This document shows positions 21,957 to 33,450 of a stretch of DNA of 64,000 bases, piece by piece (positions within the stretch are counted from its first letter, which is position 1; every line of letters starts with the position of its first letter). Location of the stretch: the NCBI GenBank assembly GCA_021234155.1, contig JAJEKV010000396.1:1-64000 (forward strand). Reading direction: 5' to 3'. The notes under the pieces are model-generated. The model searched no databases, was not told the origin of the DNA, and saw only the letters and a list, made by a program, of their open reading frames with translations. Source of the stretch: Isoetes taiwanensis. Its lineage: Eukaryota; Streptophyta; Lycopodiopsida; Isoetales; Isoetaceae. Position numbers and translations under genes: made by a program.

Positions 21957-22813
21957 GGGTAAATTGTAAAAATGCCCCTATATTTTTCTATAATTGTCAA
22001 AATACCCTTGTATTTTATATATCTATCAAAATGCCCTTAATTCTTGTCTTTGCATCGGGAAGCATTAACAGGAGATCGTCCAACACCCTGAGAGACAAGC
22101 TTGGATTCTTACAGCTCTATGGCCGAATTCTTACGACCACGAACCGGATTTCTACACCCGGGTAATTTGAAAGCAAAGTTGATTGAAACATCAAGACAGA
22201 AATTATCACACAGAAGTCGGCCTAGAAGCATAAGAACAAATTTTTCTGAGGAGATAAGTTGGGATTGGCGAATTTTGGGCGAATTCCTTGGCGGGCTAAC
22301 GGTTGGGGTTGGTTCAATCGATATCCACGACCTACTGAGAATACCGACCCAGTTCTTGGATTCAACCACGTTCTTGGACCCGGTTCTTGGCTTCTTGGAT
22401 TGATTCCACTTCCAATTGGTGGTTTGCCTCCTTTGCTTCAACATTTCATCCAAGCTTTGTTGATGTCCTTAGCATAGAAATGGTCTGTAAGTAATGCGGC
22501 TGTGTCTGCGAAAGCGACAAGTCGCGACAGCTAAAGCAAAGCGGCAGTGCGTTGATTTGAGAAAGGATCTTTGGCTTCGACTTGCTGCAGACATTAATTC
22601 GACTTGCAGGTGATTGATCTGGCAGACCAGAGGAAGAGTCTGCATATAATCAAGAGATTCTAGAAGCACTGAAGGCAATCTAGAAGATAACGGGGAGAAG
22701 AGAAGATAGGAATTGTCGTGAAAAGCACAAAAGGGGTATTTTAACAATTACGCTAAATATGGGGGCATTTTTACAATTAGAGGAAAATACAGGGGCAATT
22801 TTACGATTTTCCC
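21957..22813. mobile_element. 857 bp Mutator-like element, possible Pack-MULE
   Basis: Ends are long imperfect inverted repeats of roughly 80 nt made of GGGTAAATTGTAAAAATGCC-like modules (left GGGTAAATTG, right CGATTTTCCC), flanked by a perfect 9 bp target duplication, the hallmark of Mutator elements. The interior is of higher complexity, with an open frame at 22101-22403 and another ending at 22477 (VLGFNHVLGPGSWLLGLIPL). I do not recognise a MURA transposase; the interior may be captured host sequence. Confidence 0.8.
22101..22403 (+). CDS. ORF inside the Mutator-like element, unrecognised
   Basis: About 100 codons, starting MDSYSSMAEFLRPRTGFL. It is basic, Ser/Arg-rich in the first half (SRQKLSHRSRPRSIRTNF) and hydrophobic in the second. 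No known domain is seen. Codon-level coding is unproven because other frames of the same stretch are also partly open. If real it is most likely a captured gene fragment. Confidence 0.25.
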   Translation: MDSYSSMAEFLRPRTGFLHPGNLKAKLIETSRQKLSHRSRPRSIRTNFSEEISWDWRILGEFLGGLTVGVGSIDIHDLLRIPTQFLDSTTFLDPVLGFLD

Positions 22814-22822
22814 AAGAAAGAA

Positions 22823-23540
22823 ACACTCACGCCCTCCACGACAATATCCCGCATCCACATCCTAGGCCAATTGACTACGAGTGTGATGGAAGTGAGCTAC
22901 TTTGGCGCTTCTGGCCACGGAACTTGCTCCCCAGGGCAATGTCGACGTTCTGAGTCCATTGGCAGAGCCAAATCGCGATTCCGGAGAGGGGAGGTCGCCC
23001 GTCCGTCCCCAGGGCCTTGGGGAGAGGAAATTCGGGGCAAGCGGCCTCCGGGGGGATTTTAGGGTCTGTGCTCTGGCGTCAACACCCCCACTCCACATCA
23101 AGTCACGGCGCAAGGTCCCGGCCGAATCTGACAAGGAGAGGGCCTCCAAAACGTAAACCATGTGGGTTGCCAGGTTCTAGAAGGGTTTGCGTTTTGGGGG
23201 CCGAGACTTGGTCTGTTGCACTTGGGACCTGGCCGAGAAGCTGCAGCCGAGAATACGGAGCAAGGGGAACTGACGGAGCGGAGTTTGGGCCTGTCCTCCT
23301 CCCGATGTGGCAAGTAGAAGTCGGGGGGCGCTTTTGCAGTGGCAAGACATTCATAAATTCGCAATTAATGCATTGTACGAAAATAAATTCTGATTTTTTG
23401 CTGACGTGACATCTCAAAGTACTAGGGCCTGGACTATGAAGTCGGTGTAGGCTGTGAAGAATCTGAGGAGGTCGGGTGGTCTTCTGGCCACGGAACTTGG
23501 TCCCCAGGGCAATGTCGACGTTCTGAGTCCATTGGCTTGT
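22823..23540. repeat. Alpha unit, right of Mutator-like insertion
   Basis: Continues from ACACTCACGCCCTCC through the tail. It ends at GATTTTTTGCTGACG near 23403, then a short scrambled alpha piece (23455-23535) repeats AACTTGGTCCCCAGGGCAATG. Confidence 0.75.
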
Positions 23541-24290
23541 GATGATGGTTGTGTTTCAGTATCAAGGCGTATGGATAGAGAGAATGCCCCTGTTCAACGG
23601 ACTGCTCCCTAAAGCTATTTGACATGGATGGCATAACTAACTTGTAATGAACTGGTTTTGTTTCTCAGAAACAATTGTACCTTGATGAAAGATTGCTTCA
23701 TAGTTTCCAAGTGGAAATTTTTTTAATGTGTCTGCACCGCCTTGTTGCCCCCCTGGTCAAAGACTCGCCTTTTTTCGATGCACACTCTTTTAGTTATGCA
23801 TTTTATTGCATTTATGGTTCATAAATTCGTAGTTAATGCATGGCATGAAATTAAATTATGGTTTTGGTCAGCTGGCTTCGGGGTCATCACCGGCATCTGA
23901 GGGAAAATTTCCAAAATTTTCGGATAAGGTCGGACCAAAAGCGTTGGGGGTTAGAACGGTCGAGGCGGCGGGTTGTTGGGCAAGCATGGGCACCCTTCCC
24001 AAGTCAAACAAAGGACTTTGAGCGGCCACCTCGGTGAGGGAAGAGTCCGTCCCGGGAGGCGGACCCCAAAAAGTTCTCGATGCAGCTGTCACCGCACCGC
24101 CCCCTGGGGGGACTGTATGCTAATGAACACCCTCCGGCTTCGGTTCCCCTATCCGACCATTGAATCCTCCGTTCAAGGATCCAGCTCCGAGCAGGACCAA
24201 AAAAATCCAAGATCGGTCCGGGAGAACCTGTCAAACCGCGAAGCGCCCTGGGGCGACCGTCCCCAGGAACGGCGATTCGACTTCGCTCAT
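23541..24290. repeat. Gamma end plus beta segment
   Basis: Same order and sequence as 5191-5787 (GTGATGATGGTTGTG, CTATTTGACATGGATGGCAT, CAATTGTACCTTGATGAAAG, TAATGCATGGCATG, CACCCTTCCCAAGTCAAA) and it extends about 100 nt further into a beta head. Confidence 0.75.
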
Positions 24291-24427
24291 ACAAATAATT
24301 GTTGTTTTCATGACGATATTTCGGAAAACCAACTTCACGTTCTGGTAGATATATTTAGGCCACTAAAATTTTCGCTGGCAGTAATAGAATCCGGAATGTG
24401 ATTGACTGCATGCATGCCTCAGGACTG
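24291..24427. other. Unique spacer
   Basis: 137 nt between the beta segment and the second CACTA-like 5' end, absent from the equivalent junction at 5787. No feature is visible apart from a TGCATGCATGC string. Confidence 0.5.
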
Positions 24428-25274
24428 TTCAAATAAGCCTAGGGACAAACTTTAATGAGCATCACATTAAAAAAAGATGCAAAAAAAATATAAAGTCCAT
24501 AACGTCGCTATAACAAAATACGTCGCAGGGACGTCGCATGCGACGTAAAACCGTATTTATACGGATTTGAAATAATGTCGCATGCGACGTGACGTCGCAT
24601 GCGACGCTCTGTAATTTTTTGAACCCGCGGGCGGCCGGCTTTTCCCTAACTTCTTTTTCCCCTACTTCTTCGAGGTTCTTGGGCGATCCGCGGCACTAGT
24701 ACCCTGATCTACCTGCAAGCAACTATTCTAAGGTTAGTATATCATATTTTTTAGATTGAATAGGTTTTTTGGATTGAATGGTGCATGCCCAACCTTCATC
24801 TTTTTTTGGTTTCCTTTCCTTCCTCTTCTTCTTTGTTCTTGATTTTTTTTCTTCCCATTCTTCCATGCCTCATTCATTCTTCCTCCTTCTTTCTTCCTCA
24901 TGCTTCATTTCTTCCTCACTTTCTCATTCTTTCTCATTTCTTTCTTCCTCATGCTTTCTCATTCTTTATTCCTCACTCTTTCTCATTCTTCCTCATTCTT
25001 TCTCATTTCTTTCTCATGCTTTCTCATTTCTTTCTCATTTCTTTCTCATACTTTCTCATTTCTTTCTCATTTCCATTCTTTCTCATGCTTTCTCATTCCT
25101 CATTCTTTCCCCTCCCTTCCCTCATTTCTTTCTTCTCTTCCCTTCCTTATTCTTCATTTTTTTCATTTCTTATTCTTCATTCTTTTTAATTTCATTTCTT
25201 CATTCTTCATTTGTTTCTTATTCTTCACATTTCTTCCTCACTTTCCATTCGATCCTTTTCTTTCCCTTCCCTTT
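24428..25274. mobile_element. Second copy of the CACTA-like element's 5' end (truncated)
   Basis: Colinear with 5788-6725: TTCAAATAAGCCTAGGGAC, CACATTAAAAAAAGATGC, the GTCGC cluster, AACCCGCGGG, GTTCTTGGGCGATCC, AACTATTCTAAGGTTAGTAT and the pyrimidine tract. It stops abruptly in CTTTCCCTTCCCTT, where unrelated LINE sequence begins. Its 5' palindromes are better preserved than in the first copy. Confidence 0.8.
24531..24606. repeat. Cluster of GTCGCATGCGAC palindromes
   Basis: Three copies of the 12 bp palindrome (24533-24544, 24577-24588, 24594-24605), the first within a perfect 16 bp palindrome ACGTCGCATGCGACGT. A separate foldback, CCGTA-ttta-TACGG, lies at 24551-24564. These fit CACTA subterminal binding sites. 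Confidence 0.85.
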
Positions 25275-25281
25275 TAAGTGA

Positions 25282-25743
25282 CCACTTATCCGAAGGCGGC
25301 AATGTGTCCTGAAGCGCTAGAAGCCCATAAGCCGATGCTACAAACTGAGATGCATCAAGTCCACTATGCGACTTCCAAACGCGATTGACTTGAGAAGACA
25401 ACTGCAATGGAATAGCATTCGCAATTCTGGCCCAAGTCCGAATGTCCCAGCGCCGAAGGCCAAATCGATCCCTAAAAAACTCCCACGGCGCCAGATGACC
25501 CTCCCAATACCAGTCACAGATGGATGTTACCCCTGCAGCAATCCATCGGCGCTGAGTACCTGGGTGTAGGGAAGAGGCCAAGGGAGATGCAGAATCCAAG
25601 GGTACCCAAAGAAAGGGCGATGAGGCTACCATACACCTGCTAGGGTCCAATGAAAAGAGAACCTTGACCACCTTCCAGGCCTTGAGCCCCAGAAAAACCA
25701 AATTTAAAGAATAGGATAGGATAGGATATAAGCAAGAATACAT
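25282..25743 (-). pseudogene. LINE reverse-transcriptase C-terminal fragment
   Basis: Open on the minus strand for about 150 codons. The segment AGVTSICDWYWEGHLAPWEF followed by RFGLRRWDIRTWARI has the spacing of the region before the zinc-binding end of plant LINE reverse transcriptases (W..AG...I.D......PW..F..F.L......W..I). The upstream side starts in a (TATCC)n stretch at about 25708-25730. The catalytic RT core is absent. It belongs to a different LINE family from those at 35802 and 44377. Confidence 0.55.
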
Positions 25744-26270
25744 ACTGTGTAATTGGGATGTAGACAGTGAGCCATATTTGCAGAAACCAAAAAACTATTT
25801 TAGATCGCCTTCTCAATGGTCATCTGCAAGTATGTAGACAAGAGGAAATATGCCAGATATGCAGATCGTCATATTTTACACCATTCTTCCCTCTATGATC
25901 AGAGAAGCAATTCCATTTTATAGGCACAGATCTACTATGTCCGGGAGAACCTTTTAGCTGATCAAAAATATCTCTCAAAAGGGCAGATAACCACTAATAG
26001 CTAAGATTTGGCTTAAATCCGGCCTTTTACATAGTGAAATCGCCCTAATTCTTCAAGATCCGGAACCTTTTTCATGCTCTGATATGATCTCGGCCGAGTT
26101 TTAGTTTAACGGATTCGTTAATAATTTTATACTTCAATAGTTCTTGTCCTAAATTAACTACCTTGACCCATTAAAAAGTGATCCACCCTTGACAACTTAA
26201 TTGCTAGATCTAAAATATTACTTCCGGATGCGTTAGCCTGAACTGCTCCCCCGAGCACCACCATATCAAA
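25744..26270. other. No recognised feature
   Basis: AT-rich, no gene-like frame. GCTCTGATATGATC at about 26075 weakly resembles the reverse of an iMet primer site, but no LTR end abuts it. Confidence 0.5.
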
Positions 26271-26271
26271 A

Positions 26272-26654
26272 GCCCTAGGGGGAGGTGTGTTACCTGTTAG
26301 TGCAGTGCTTGCTGACAAAGATGTTATGCCATAGCAGGTTTGTCGCAATTCTGCTCATTGAGTGTGGGGGCAAAAGATGGTGCACAGAGTGTACTGTTCC
26401 CAGTCTCTCTAGTAGTTCTTCTTATAGAAGAAACATGGTTATGCATACATCACTTCATAACATAAGTGAGGGACTACACCACAACCAAGGGTGATATGCA
26501 ACATGAATATGTTTATGTTTTTTTGAATGCATGGGAATAATTTAGCTTATTATATGAGCAAATTCTCTTGCAACACTTTTGGAGGGAACCCTTTGGCTTG
26601 TGCTGTAGGTATTGTTGCTCTCAATGTGGCCAAAGAAGAGGAAAATGCCCAGAG
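26272..26654 (+). pseudogene. Ornithine aminotransferase-like pseudogene, two exon remnants
   Basis: Two plus-strand segments match neighbouring blocks of class-III aminotransferases, closest to ornithine delta-aminotransferase as I recall it. 26272-26328 encodes ALGGGVLPVSAVLADKDVM, the region just after the PLP-binding lysine (GKALGGG...). 26572-26654 encodes NTFGGNPLACAVGIVALNV, then AKEEENAQR, the following conserved block (STFGGNPL..). The second ends at a good donor (CAGAG|GTAATA). The roughly ten residues normally between the blocks (..PGxHGS) are missing, an in-frame stop follows the first, and the other exons are not found. The enzyme makes glutamate-semialdehyde from ornithine in mitochondria; this copy cannot. 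Confidence 0.65.
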
Positions 26655-26847
26655 GTAATATTGAGTTCGATTTTCCCTGCGCCTTTTCTCCGCAGGTTGC
26701 TCTGATTCATATTGCTGTATTTTCAATATTGGATCATTTTTATTGATTAAGAGAAGCCTTCTTTCATGAAAAATGGATGTGAAGCTCACTTAAATCTTTA
26801 CAGTTCGTTACTAATTAGACTCTTGGATCTGTTGCTGATTTAATCCT
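26655..26847. other. Probable intron remnant and unrecognised sequence
   Basis: Starts with the donor of the aminotransferase exon; a candidate acceptor TTTTCTCCGCAG lies at about 26684-26695, but what follows shows no aminotransferase similarity. Confidence 0.4.
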
Positions 26848-27504
26848 AGAACTATCAATCCATCCTTTTTAGGAACCAAACCAGAATCAGATTATAAAGA
26901 GAATTTACCTTTACAATCAAGGGTTAGTTCCTACCATTAAAACACAGAGAGAACAGACAGAACATCACAACAAGTGCCCAACAGGGGCGCTACCCTAGAA
27001 TTCACAACTAAACTACTACCAACCGGTGTTTGGTTTGGACCCGTTATCGTGGGGTGCTTCCATAGTCTTTGCATTTAAGGGTGGCAGCAATAGCTAGGGG
27101 TTGTTTAGTGATTTTGGTAAGGTCAGCAACAGTCCTTGGAAAGGCTGCTCCTTTGCTCGCCAAGAATAGGATCCTTAGGCTCACCTCCTTGAAGCCCAGC
27201 GGCTCCTCTCCTCCATCTCCAGCTGCTCCTAATTCAATTGGGGCACAAAAGCCCTAATTTGGGTGTCCAAAATGGAAACCATGCCTTGCCCAATCGATTT
27301 GGGCCAAGTGGCACCCCCTTGTTGGTGCTAATTAACTAATTTAGCTTAATTAGGGTAACTAGGCTATATACTTTATAATTATCCACAATGGATTTATTAA
27401 CATAGCTAAATAAAACCATTGTGGTCGACGCCACTTAGCCAATTACCCCTTATGTCCTAGTGGCGTCCCCGTGCATACTATCCCGTATGAATGCAGGCGT
27501 CACA
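26848..27504 (-). mobile_element. LTR fragment, TGTGACG family (copy D), with internal junction
   Basis: Colinear with 35142-35801 (CTATCAATCCATCCTTTTTA, CAATCAAGGGTTAGTTCC, CAACAAGTGCCCAACAGGGG, GGGTGTCCAAAATGGAAACC, GGTAACTAGGCTATATACTT) and ends GGCGTCACA. On the minus strand this is the LTR start TGTGACGCC, preceded by purine-rich AAGGTGGGGAGAA. The sequence before that reads EDGIIFKVG, like the end of a plant gypsy polyprotein (ED..FKGG). The minus strand also carries a TATA box (TTATAAAGTATATAGCC) as expected of U3. Confidence 0.7.
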
Positions 27505-30500
27505 TTCTCCCCACCTTAAAAATGATGCCGTCCTCGATCGGGACTCTGTTGTTGCAGGCGGCATATATCATGATCATCGCTTAGGAGTGTTAAAAGTGAA
27601 CAGTGAAAGTTTGTGGAAGTGTCTCTGTTTTATCCGTGGTGACGAGCTCACACTCTATCTATGTTAGAAAGCATTCTTTCTATAGATAGAGGTAACTGAT
27701 TATATATTAAAGACAGGTATAGATATAAAGAACTTCCATTTGTTGTTATATTATAATACCGAGTTATTAACCTCGCACTGATTAATAGAAAGTCATTCTA
27801 ATCATATTAACTTTTGTGTGTATATGTACTATATTCTCCCTTCACTTTACAATTTCGTTTTCCTATTTTGGTACAATTTTAACAACTCATATATTTGAAT
27901 TGTGAGTGTTTAGATGCCTCTGACATTTATAGTTACCCTTTAAAAGAATTATATATTGTACCGTATAATCCATTTTGACCTATATACGTTAACGTTATCT
28001 AAGTCTCGTTATTCCCTTAGGAGTTTGTGTAAGACATACATACTTATCCCCTTCTATTATATTTGATTATGTGTTTAATAACTTGCTGATTATCTTTAAT
28101 GTTTGCACAATCACACTTTCTATCTTTAGCATAGATTACAGTCACATGAGGACACATATTAATTCATTGGTTATGTTTGTACATTTACCAGACGTCCCGA
28201 TATTCTTATATTTGATTTACTTATTCATTTTATTGTTATTTTCATAAATTTATCACACATACAGACACTCTTATAGTTATGGGGCACAGGTACAGCTGAC
28301 ATATACATTCGACGTCATTGGTACCCCGATGGCCTATCCGCGATTGCTATGGCTATGTAATCGTCCCGTATCCGCGAAGGCCGGCCAGACTATGGTGTCC
28401 ACGCGGAAGCATTGAAACCATCGTAGTGCATACGAGCTTTGTTAGATGGTGATGGTGAGGAAGTCCGGGCTCCTACTTGAAGTAGAAGTCTTGAATGTTG
28501 GGAATAAGGAGTGTTAAGATATCCCTAATTTGGATGGATACTCGAGAAAATTGGTATGACGATGTTTGGTATCTAAGTGAAATGCTGTCCCTAAAAATTA
28601 CGAGGATTGATGTATGATGCGGCATCTAGGTTGCTATTCAATGTAGAAGGATTTGGATATAGCACGATATATCTGGTGGAGAAGTGGTTTATGATTATCT
28701 ACTATAGACCATGTTAAGGAGGTACTATACCAAGGTGGAAACCGGATTATAAGTACCCAGCCCTCAGAGAGGAAAACACTTTAAAAGTGTAGGTTTGATT
28801 CATGGAACGGGAAGACCTCGTAGGCACGTGAATACACTTAATAACGTTGGTCAAATGCATGATCCTTATGCAGGGTGAAAATTAAAGAAATGGCCGGATC
28901 CTATGTCGTAGGGGGTATGTAGGCGGCCGGATAAGAGAGGCGGACAATAGTGTGGAACGTAGTTTTCCCACAAGGTGAAGAGATCTGAGGTCGAACCGAC
29001 GGCGGGGAATAAGCATTCAGTAAAGACTGGCTGGAATGGAAGAAGACGAGAATTGCTAGCAAAGGGTGCAAACCGTCCCTGAAAGCTACAAAGTATGTTG
29101 GAGCTCTGGCGAAGCTTATTCTATGAAGGAAAGTTGACGTTGAGCTAATGATATATTAGGAAGGCAAGTAATGTACCCACACGACAAGTGGGAGACAAGA
29201 GGTGCTTGAAAGTTGTTGTAAACAATGTTTCAAATATAGAGAGTTTGGAGGGACACTTTGAAGAGACCAAAGCCTGGAATATGAAGAAGGGAGGCATCCA
29301 ATGAACATCTCGCCAAGGAGGATGTGCTCTGGACTTGGTATCGTGTGTGCATCCCGAGGAGTAGTTCCGCGTTGGTAGATGTGTATTAGGACCATTTATT
29401 AGGAACATAGCTAGAAAAAGATAGGGTATATACTAGAACTTTTAGTTCACATATATGAATACGGAGGTAATGAAGATAAGAATTCCTATAGTAGACATCA
29501 AGTATGGCCACTAGGAACTTAGGGTGGCATGTGCCCCTATGGAATTTATGACTAGAGCGTGAGGACCAAGGCAACCTAAGGATAGAGAGTCTAGAAGGTG
29601 TGGTGTGAAATCCACAGCATATATACGTCAATGAATCGTATATGAGTCAAGAGTTAGGGTTGGTGCACACATGTTACTATATCTCATAATAACAACGTAG
29701 TGGTTTCGAATGTTTGAAGGATTTAGTAGTATTACATACTACACTAGCGAGGATATCAAGGATGTCGGTTGACGCGTCGAGATGTATGTCATATTAAAAG
29801 ATAATAGAATATTCGTACAAGGCGGGAAATATTACTTGACAAGGTTTACGAAGGAGCATAATGATATGCTTATATACGAGATATTGGGTTAGGTATGCTT
29901 TACGGAGATAAGCATTCAAGTTATCCGAATGGTTAGAGTTGATTATCTTAGATATCGTCGTACTAAGGAAGACGAGAAAAGTTTAAATGAGTGAGAATAG
30001 CTAGAGTAAGTCTAGCATATACGGTGATGTTACGTTCAAAAACATCCAGGGATGGTTGGAACGGTATTGGAATAACCGATAATGAGAGCTTAACTACTCA
30101 AAGGTTCTAGATACCAATGTATTAGTTCAACGTTATAAGCTAAGAGCATTTATTTGGTTTTGGGAATGAAAAGATATATAAGAATATCAGCGTCCCCCGA
30201 TGGAAGATAAGAAGGAGTACGATGACTTTGGCGATTATACCTTTAGGGGTAACCAAGAAGAGGGCAAAGACATAGGAATTCCAAGTCCCGATAAAATCAA
30301 GGCGAGGTGTATTGATCGAGCAGTTAAGGTTATATAGACCAATTAGTCCATATAATCGAAGAGTTACCCTACACGCGTGAACAATTCTAGGATACATAGA
30401 AGCCGGAGGATCCGTTTCCTTGCGGCATAGACCGTTAGAGATTATGACTTGAAACTCTTAAGAGGGTAAGGAATTGGATAATCATATGGCGGTTACTAAA

Positions 30501-30855
30501 TCTAAGATTGAAACATTGGATTTTCCTATTAGAAGACCAGGGGTTTTAGTGCCTCCGCTTCATTATGAGGGAGCCAAAGGCGACAACATTCAAAGGGATC
30601 AAAAGTTGAGGTTGACATGCTAACTTAAGATAAATAGGTTAGGTGTGACAAAACATGGCGAAAGCATAAATTGCTTTGAAGGAACCTTTAGAAAAGGCCT
30701 TGGACTGTGGTAGAAACCTTTGGAACTATGGCATAATCCCATGGGAAAATTATAGTTTATGTGCGGGGTTAAAGTACCATAAGTTTAAATTCATCCCTTT
30801 TAGGTCAACCCCTTAGGTTAAGATACTCCATGGTGGCGTACCTTTATTGGGTGAC
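27505..30855 (-). other. Decayed gypsy-internal-like DNA, no gene recognised
   Basis: Adjoins the polyprotein-side edge of LTR copy D, so position suggests the internal region of a minus-strand gypsy element. I could not find reverse transcriptase, integrase or protease motifs in any frame. Short minus-strand open frames (29145-29408, 29386-29631, 30140-30397) have no domain. A compound hairpin lies at 27654-27690 (TCTATCTAT..GAAAG-catt-CTTTC..ATAGATAGA). Confidence 0.4.
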
Positions 30856-30904
30856 GTGTAAAACTTATTTATACATATACCATATAAATACATGGAGCGT
30901 CACA
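30856..30904 (-). promoter_or_regulatory. LTR edge with TATA-like box
   Basis: The plus strand ends GGAGCGTCACA at 30904, followed by TTCACCCCTCTTAGAAAA, the same arrangement as at 27504 (LTR end, then purine tract and polyprotein end on the minus strand, AEDTLFSKRG). A minus-strand TATAAATA lies at 30873-30866. The rest of this LTR could not be delimited. Confidence 0.45.
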
Positions 30905-33355
30905 TTCACCCCTCTTAGAAAATAATGTGTCCTCGGCATTGGGGTTAGTTAAACCAATGACGGTTAATCAAAAACCGCAATAGAAGGAAGTATCCTTAAA
31001 CCTTCTTATGATAAGTATGTTAAATGCACCTTGGTGCTTAAACTCTTCTATGCAGATCCATACATGGGCAAGTCGCGTCTTGCTTGCGCCGCGCACATGT
31101 GAATACATCAGCATGTACAAGTCCAGCGTAGAGTTGGCCCCCCATTTGGGAAGTAGGTGGTGCTGACCACATCATAAGAACTACAAAGGTTACATTTCAG
31201 CTAAGTTAGAGCGGATCTCTAGCATTGTGGGATGAGGATATATGTTTGTTATGTACATAGCATGGACACATACGATAAACATCTTTGGAGATGTAATCTA
31301 GGTGGTGACACTAGGAGAGAAAGACGGCGTATCCTAAAGTTACTGATGGAGGGTGCGGAGATCGTTGAAATGTGCAAAGGATGATCCATCAGTTGCATGC
31401 TAGGGTATGATGTGGTAGTTTGCACTTGAAGTAAATGTCAACGGCCAATAGAATAAAGCTTAAGGTAGTGGGGTTGGTAGTACAATAGTACAATTCCGGG
31501 ATAGGTATCAAATAGGAGTTACATGCTAGAAGTTAAAATGTGTCTTGAATAGACACCTAAAACTAGCTTTCCCACATGATCCATACCGGATCGAGGTGAC
31601 TTTGGCCCATGGGTTTCATGGAGGTCTCGAACATGGATACAAGTCCGTGTTGTCTCAACATAGATAATTGTAGAAAGGCTCATAAGGTACAAGGCAAGCA
31701 CCTTGTAATTCACGATTTATACGAAGGCTCACCCGCTCTTAGGCCATGACTATGGCTTAAATGCGGATGCCAAGTCATTTGGAATGCCAGAACAGCATGA
31801 CAGAGAAATGTAATGAGTAACATTTCCAGGATGTAGGACAATGTTGGATTATAACCCCCAATGATAGGTAGGTTTACAATATAAGGGCCATATAATAGTG
31901 GCTTAGAAGGCACAAGACGGTTAACGGATACGTAAAGGAGTAATTGGATTGGTGACTCTACTGATTATAGATCACAACTAAAGGATGATTTGTATACGAT
32001 GTGGCAGTCGTAAGGGCCAGGATACTGAAAATCGGCCATAGACGTAGAAGACATATTGAAGAAATAAAGGATCCTGATGCATGATATTTAGCAATCTGGA
32101 TAGAAAGGTTATTTCCTAACATGAAGGTTAGTCTTTGCTAACATACAAAGGTAGACTTGCGGCTTGAAAGGCAGCAAGAGCTGAAAAACTCGTTAAAGAT
32201 TTGGTGCATGGCTTAGGGAAGAAGACTTCCATGTCCTAAGACAAGATGGTGAATTGAATTCACCAAGGACATTTTTAATAAATAGATAGATAGGTAGATA
32301 GCATTTATATGTCATGCCACATTGGCAGCGTCCCTGAGGACATATGATAGACCCCCAGAGACTTGAACACAATATCTCTGAATAGAGGAGGCCTACCTTG
32401 GGGGGTCTTTGGGTGGTACTGTCCTTTGGGATATTCACATAACCCCTTGGAATATGTAAGTTCATTTGTGGAACTTAACGCCATTTGGGCACTAAAGGAA
32501 TGGTTGGAAACATTTTTGCTCGAACCTTATCTAGGTACCCTAGAAGGAGGTGAGTAATCAACAATGGTTGGGTGGCATTGGATTGTACGGGAGAACAACT
32601 CTAAAAGAGGGTAGACTGCTGTCACTTTGACAGGCGTGTGGCACAGATAATTAATGACATCCATATACATGGTGAAGTTTGGCACAAAGTGTTGACAATA
32701 TTGTGGGGGTTCTAACCCAAGCACTCACTACGTATTGTGAGAGTTTATGCCGGTGGTGCGGGAAAATGGTCCATAAAAAGAACACGACCATTGGGAAGAA
32801 GTAGTGAGGGGTGGTAGGATGAAAGCTACCCATGGTCTAGAGGGGTGCTGCATGGCAGTCCCTAGTTGGTTGGGCGAAAAGAAATCCTTTCTCTAGGAAG
32901 TGAGACGAGCCAAGGTTTAGACACTAGAGAGAGATAACGTTAATTATAAATATGTCTATAAAACATTACTTATATAACGTCGAATAAGGTCTAATATAAA
33001 GCATATGAATGTAGTATAGATTGAATGATGGCAAGGCCCGAAGAAACTGGGTTATCAAGGCATCTACCAAAGGACATTAATAATTAAAGTTATGGATCGA
33101 GGAAGATAACTGGACATTATTATCGTCGCCTAAAGAATATCCAAGGATATAACACATCGCTGCTATAGAGAGTTGCCCCTGTCGTTAATTAAATTCGAAT
33201 TAGTCCCACCAAGTGAGTTGATGTTATCATAACAAGTTGGGACGGACTTTGCTAGATTACGTCGTGTCATTTGATGGGTTTATTCCTAGGGATACTAGCT
33301 TTATATATGGTTAACGGTTATCCGGTTGACTATCCAGTAGCTATAGCAAGAGTGC
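30905..33355 (-). other. Decayed gypsy-internal-like DNA, no gene recognised
   Basis: As for 27505-30855: position suggests the inside of a gypsy element but no protein motif survives. Minus-strand frames at 31519-31713, 31710-31913, 32193-32465 and 32527-32833 are short and unrecognised. Confidence 0.4.
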
Positions 33356-33359
33356 TTAC

Positions 33360-33450
33360 TCGGCTACTATGCGAGAGAGCTTGCTCCGGCTATGGCGAGA
33401 GAGCTTGCTCCGGCAGCTATGGCGAGAGAGCTTGCTCGGCGGCTATGGCG
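33360..33450. repeat. 24-26 bp tandem repeat, about 3.5 copies
   Basis: Repeats of GGCTATGGCGAGAGAGCTTGCTCC. In one plus frame this gives a YGERACSG-type peptide repeat, but the frame has no other support. Confidence 0.85.

Larger units (their letters stand above)
21948..22822. repeat. 9 bp target-site duplication pair
   Basis: AAGAAAGAA occurs at 21948-21956 and 22814-22822, directly flanking the inserted element. Uninterrupted alpha units have a single AAGAAAGAAACACTC at this site. Confidence 0.85.
17239..24290. repeat. Array 2 of alpha/gamma/beta repeats
   Basis: Same composite repeat as array 1, with two gamma segments (17239-17465, 20130-20490), a gamma/beta end (23541-24290) and alpha stretches between. 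Unlike array 1, alpha here contains tandem sub-repeats of about 300 bp. Two DNA transposons have inserted into it (18943 and 21957). Confidence 0.85.

Noticed and set aside
1-24290. Dozens of 60-160 codon open frames in the alpha arrays, some repeated between units
   Set aside because: Their similarity comes from the DNA repeat. Frames shift between copies through small deletions, both strands are open in the same places, and no codon or domain signal is present.
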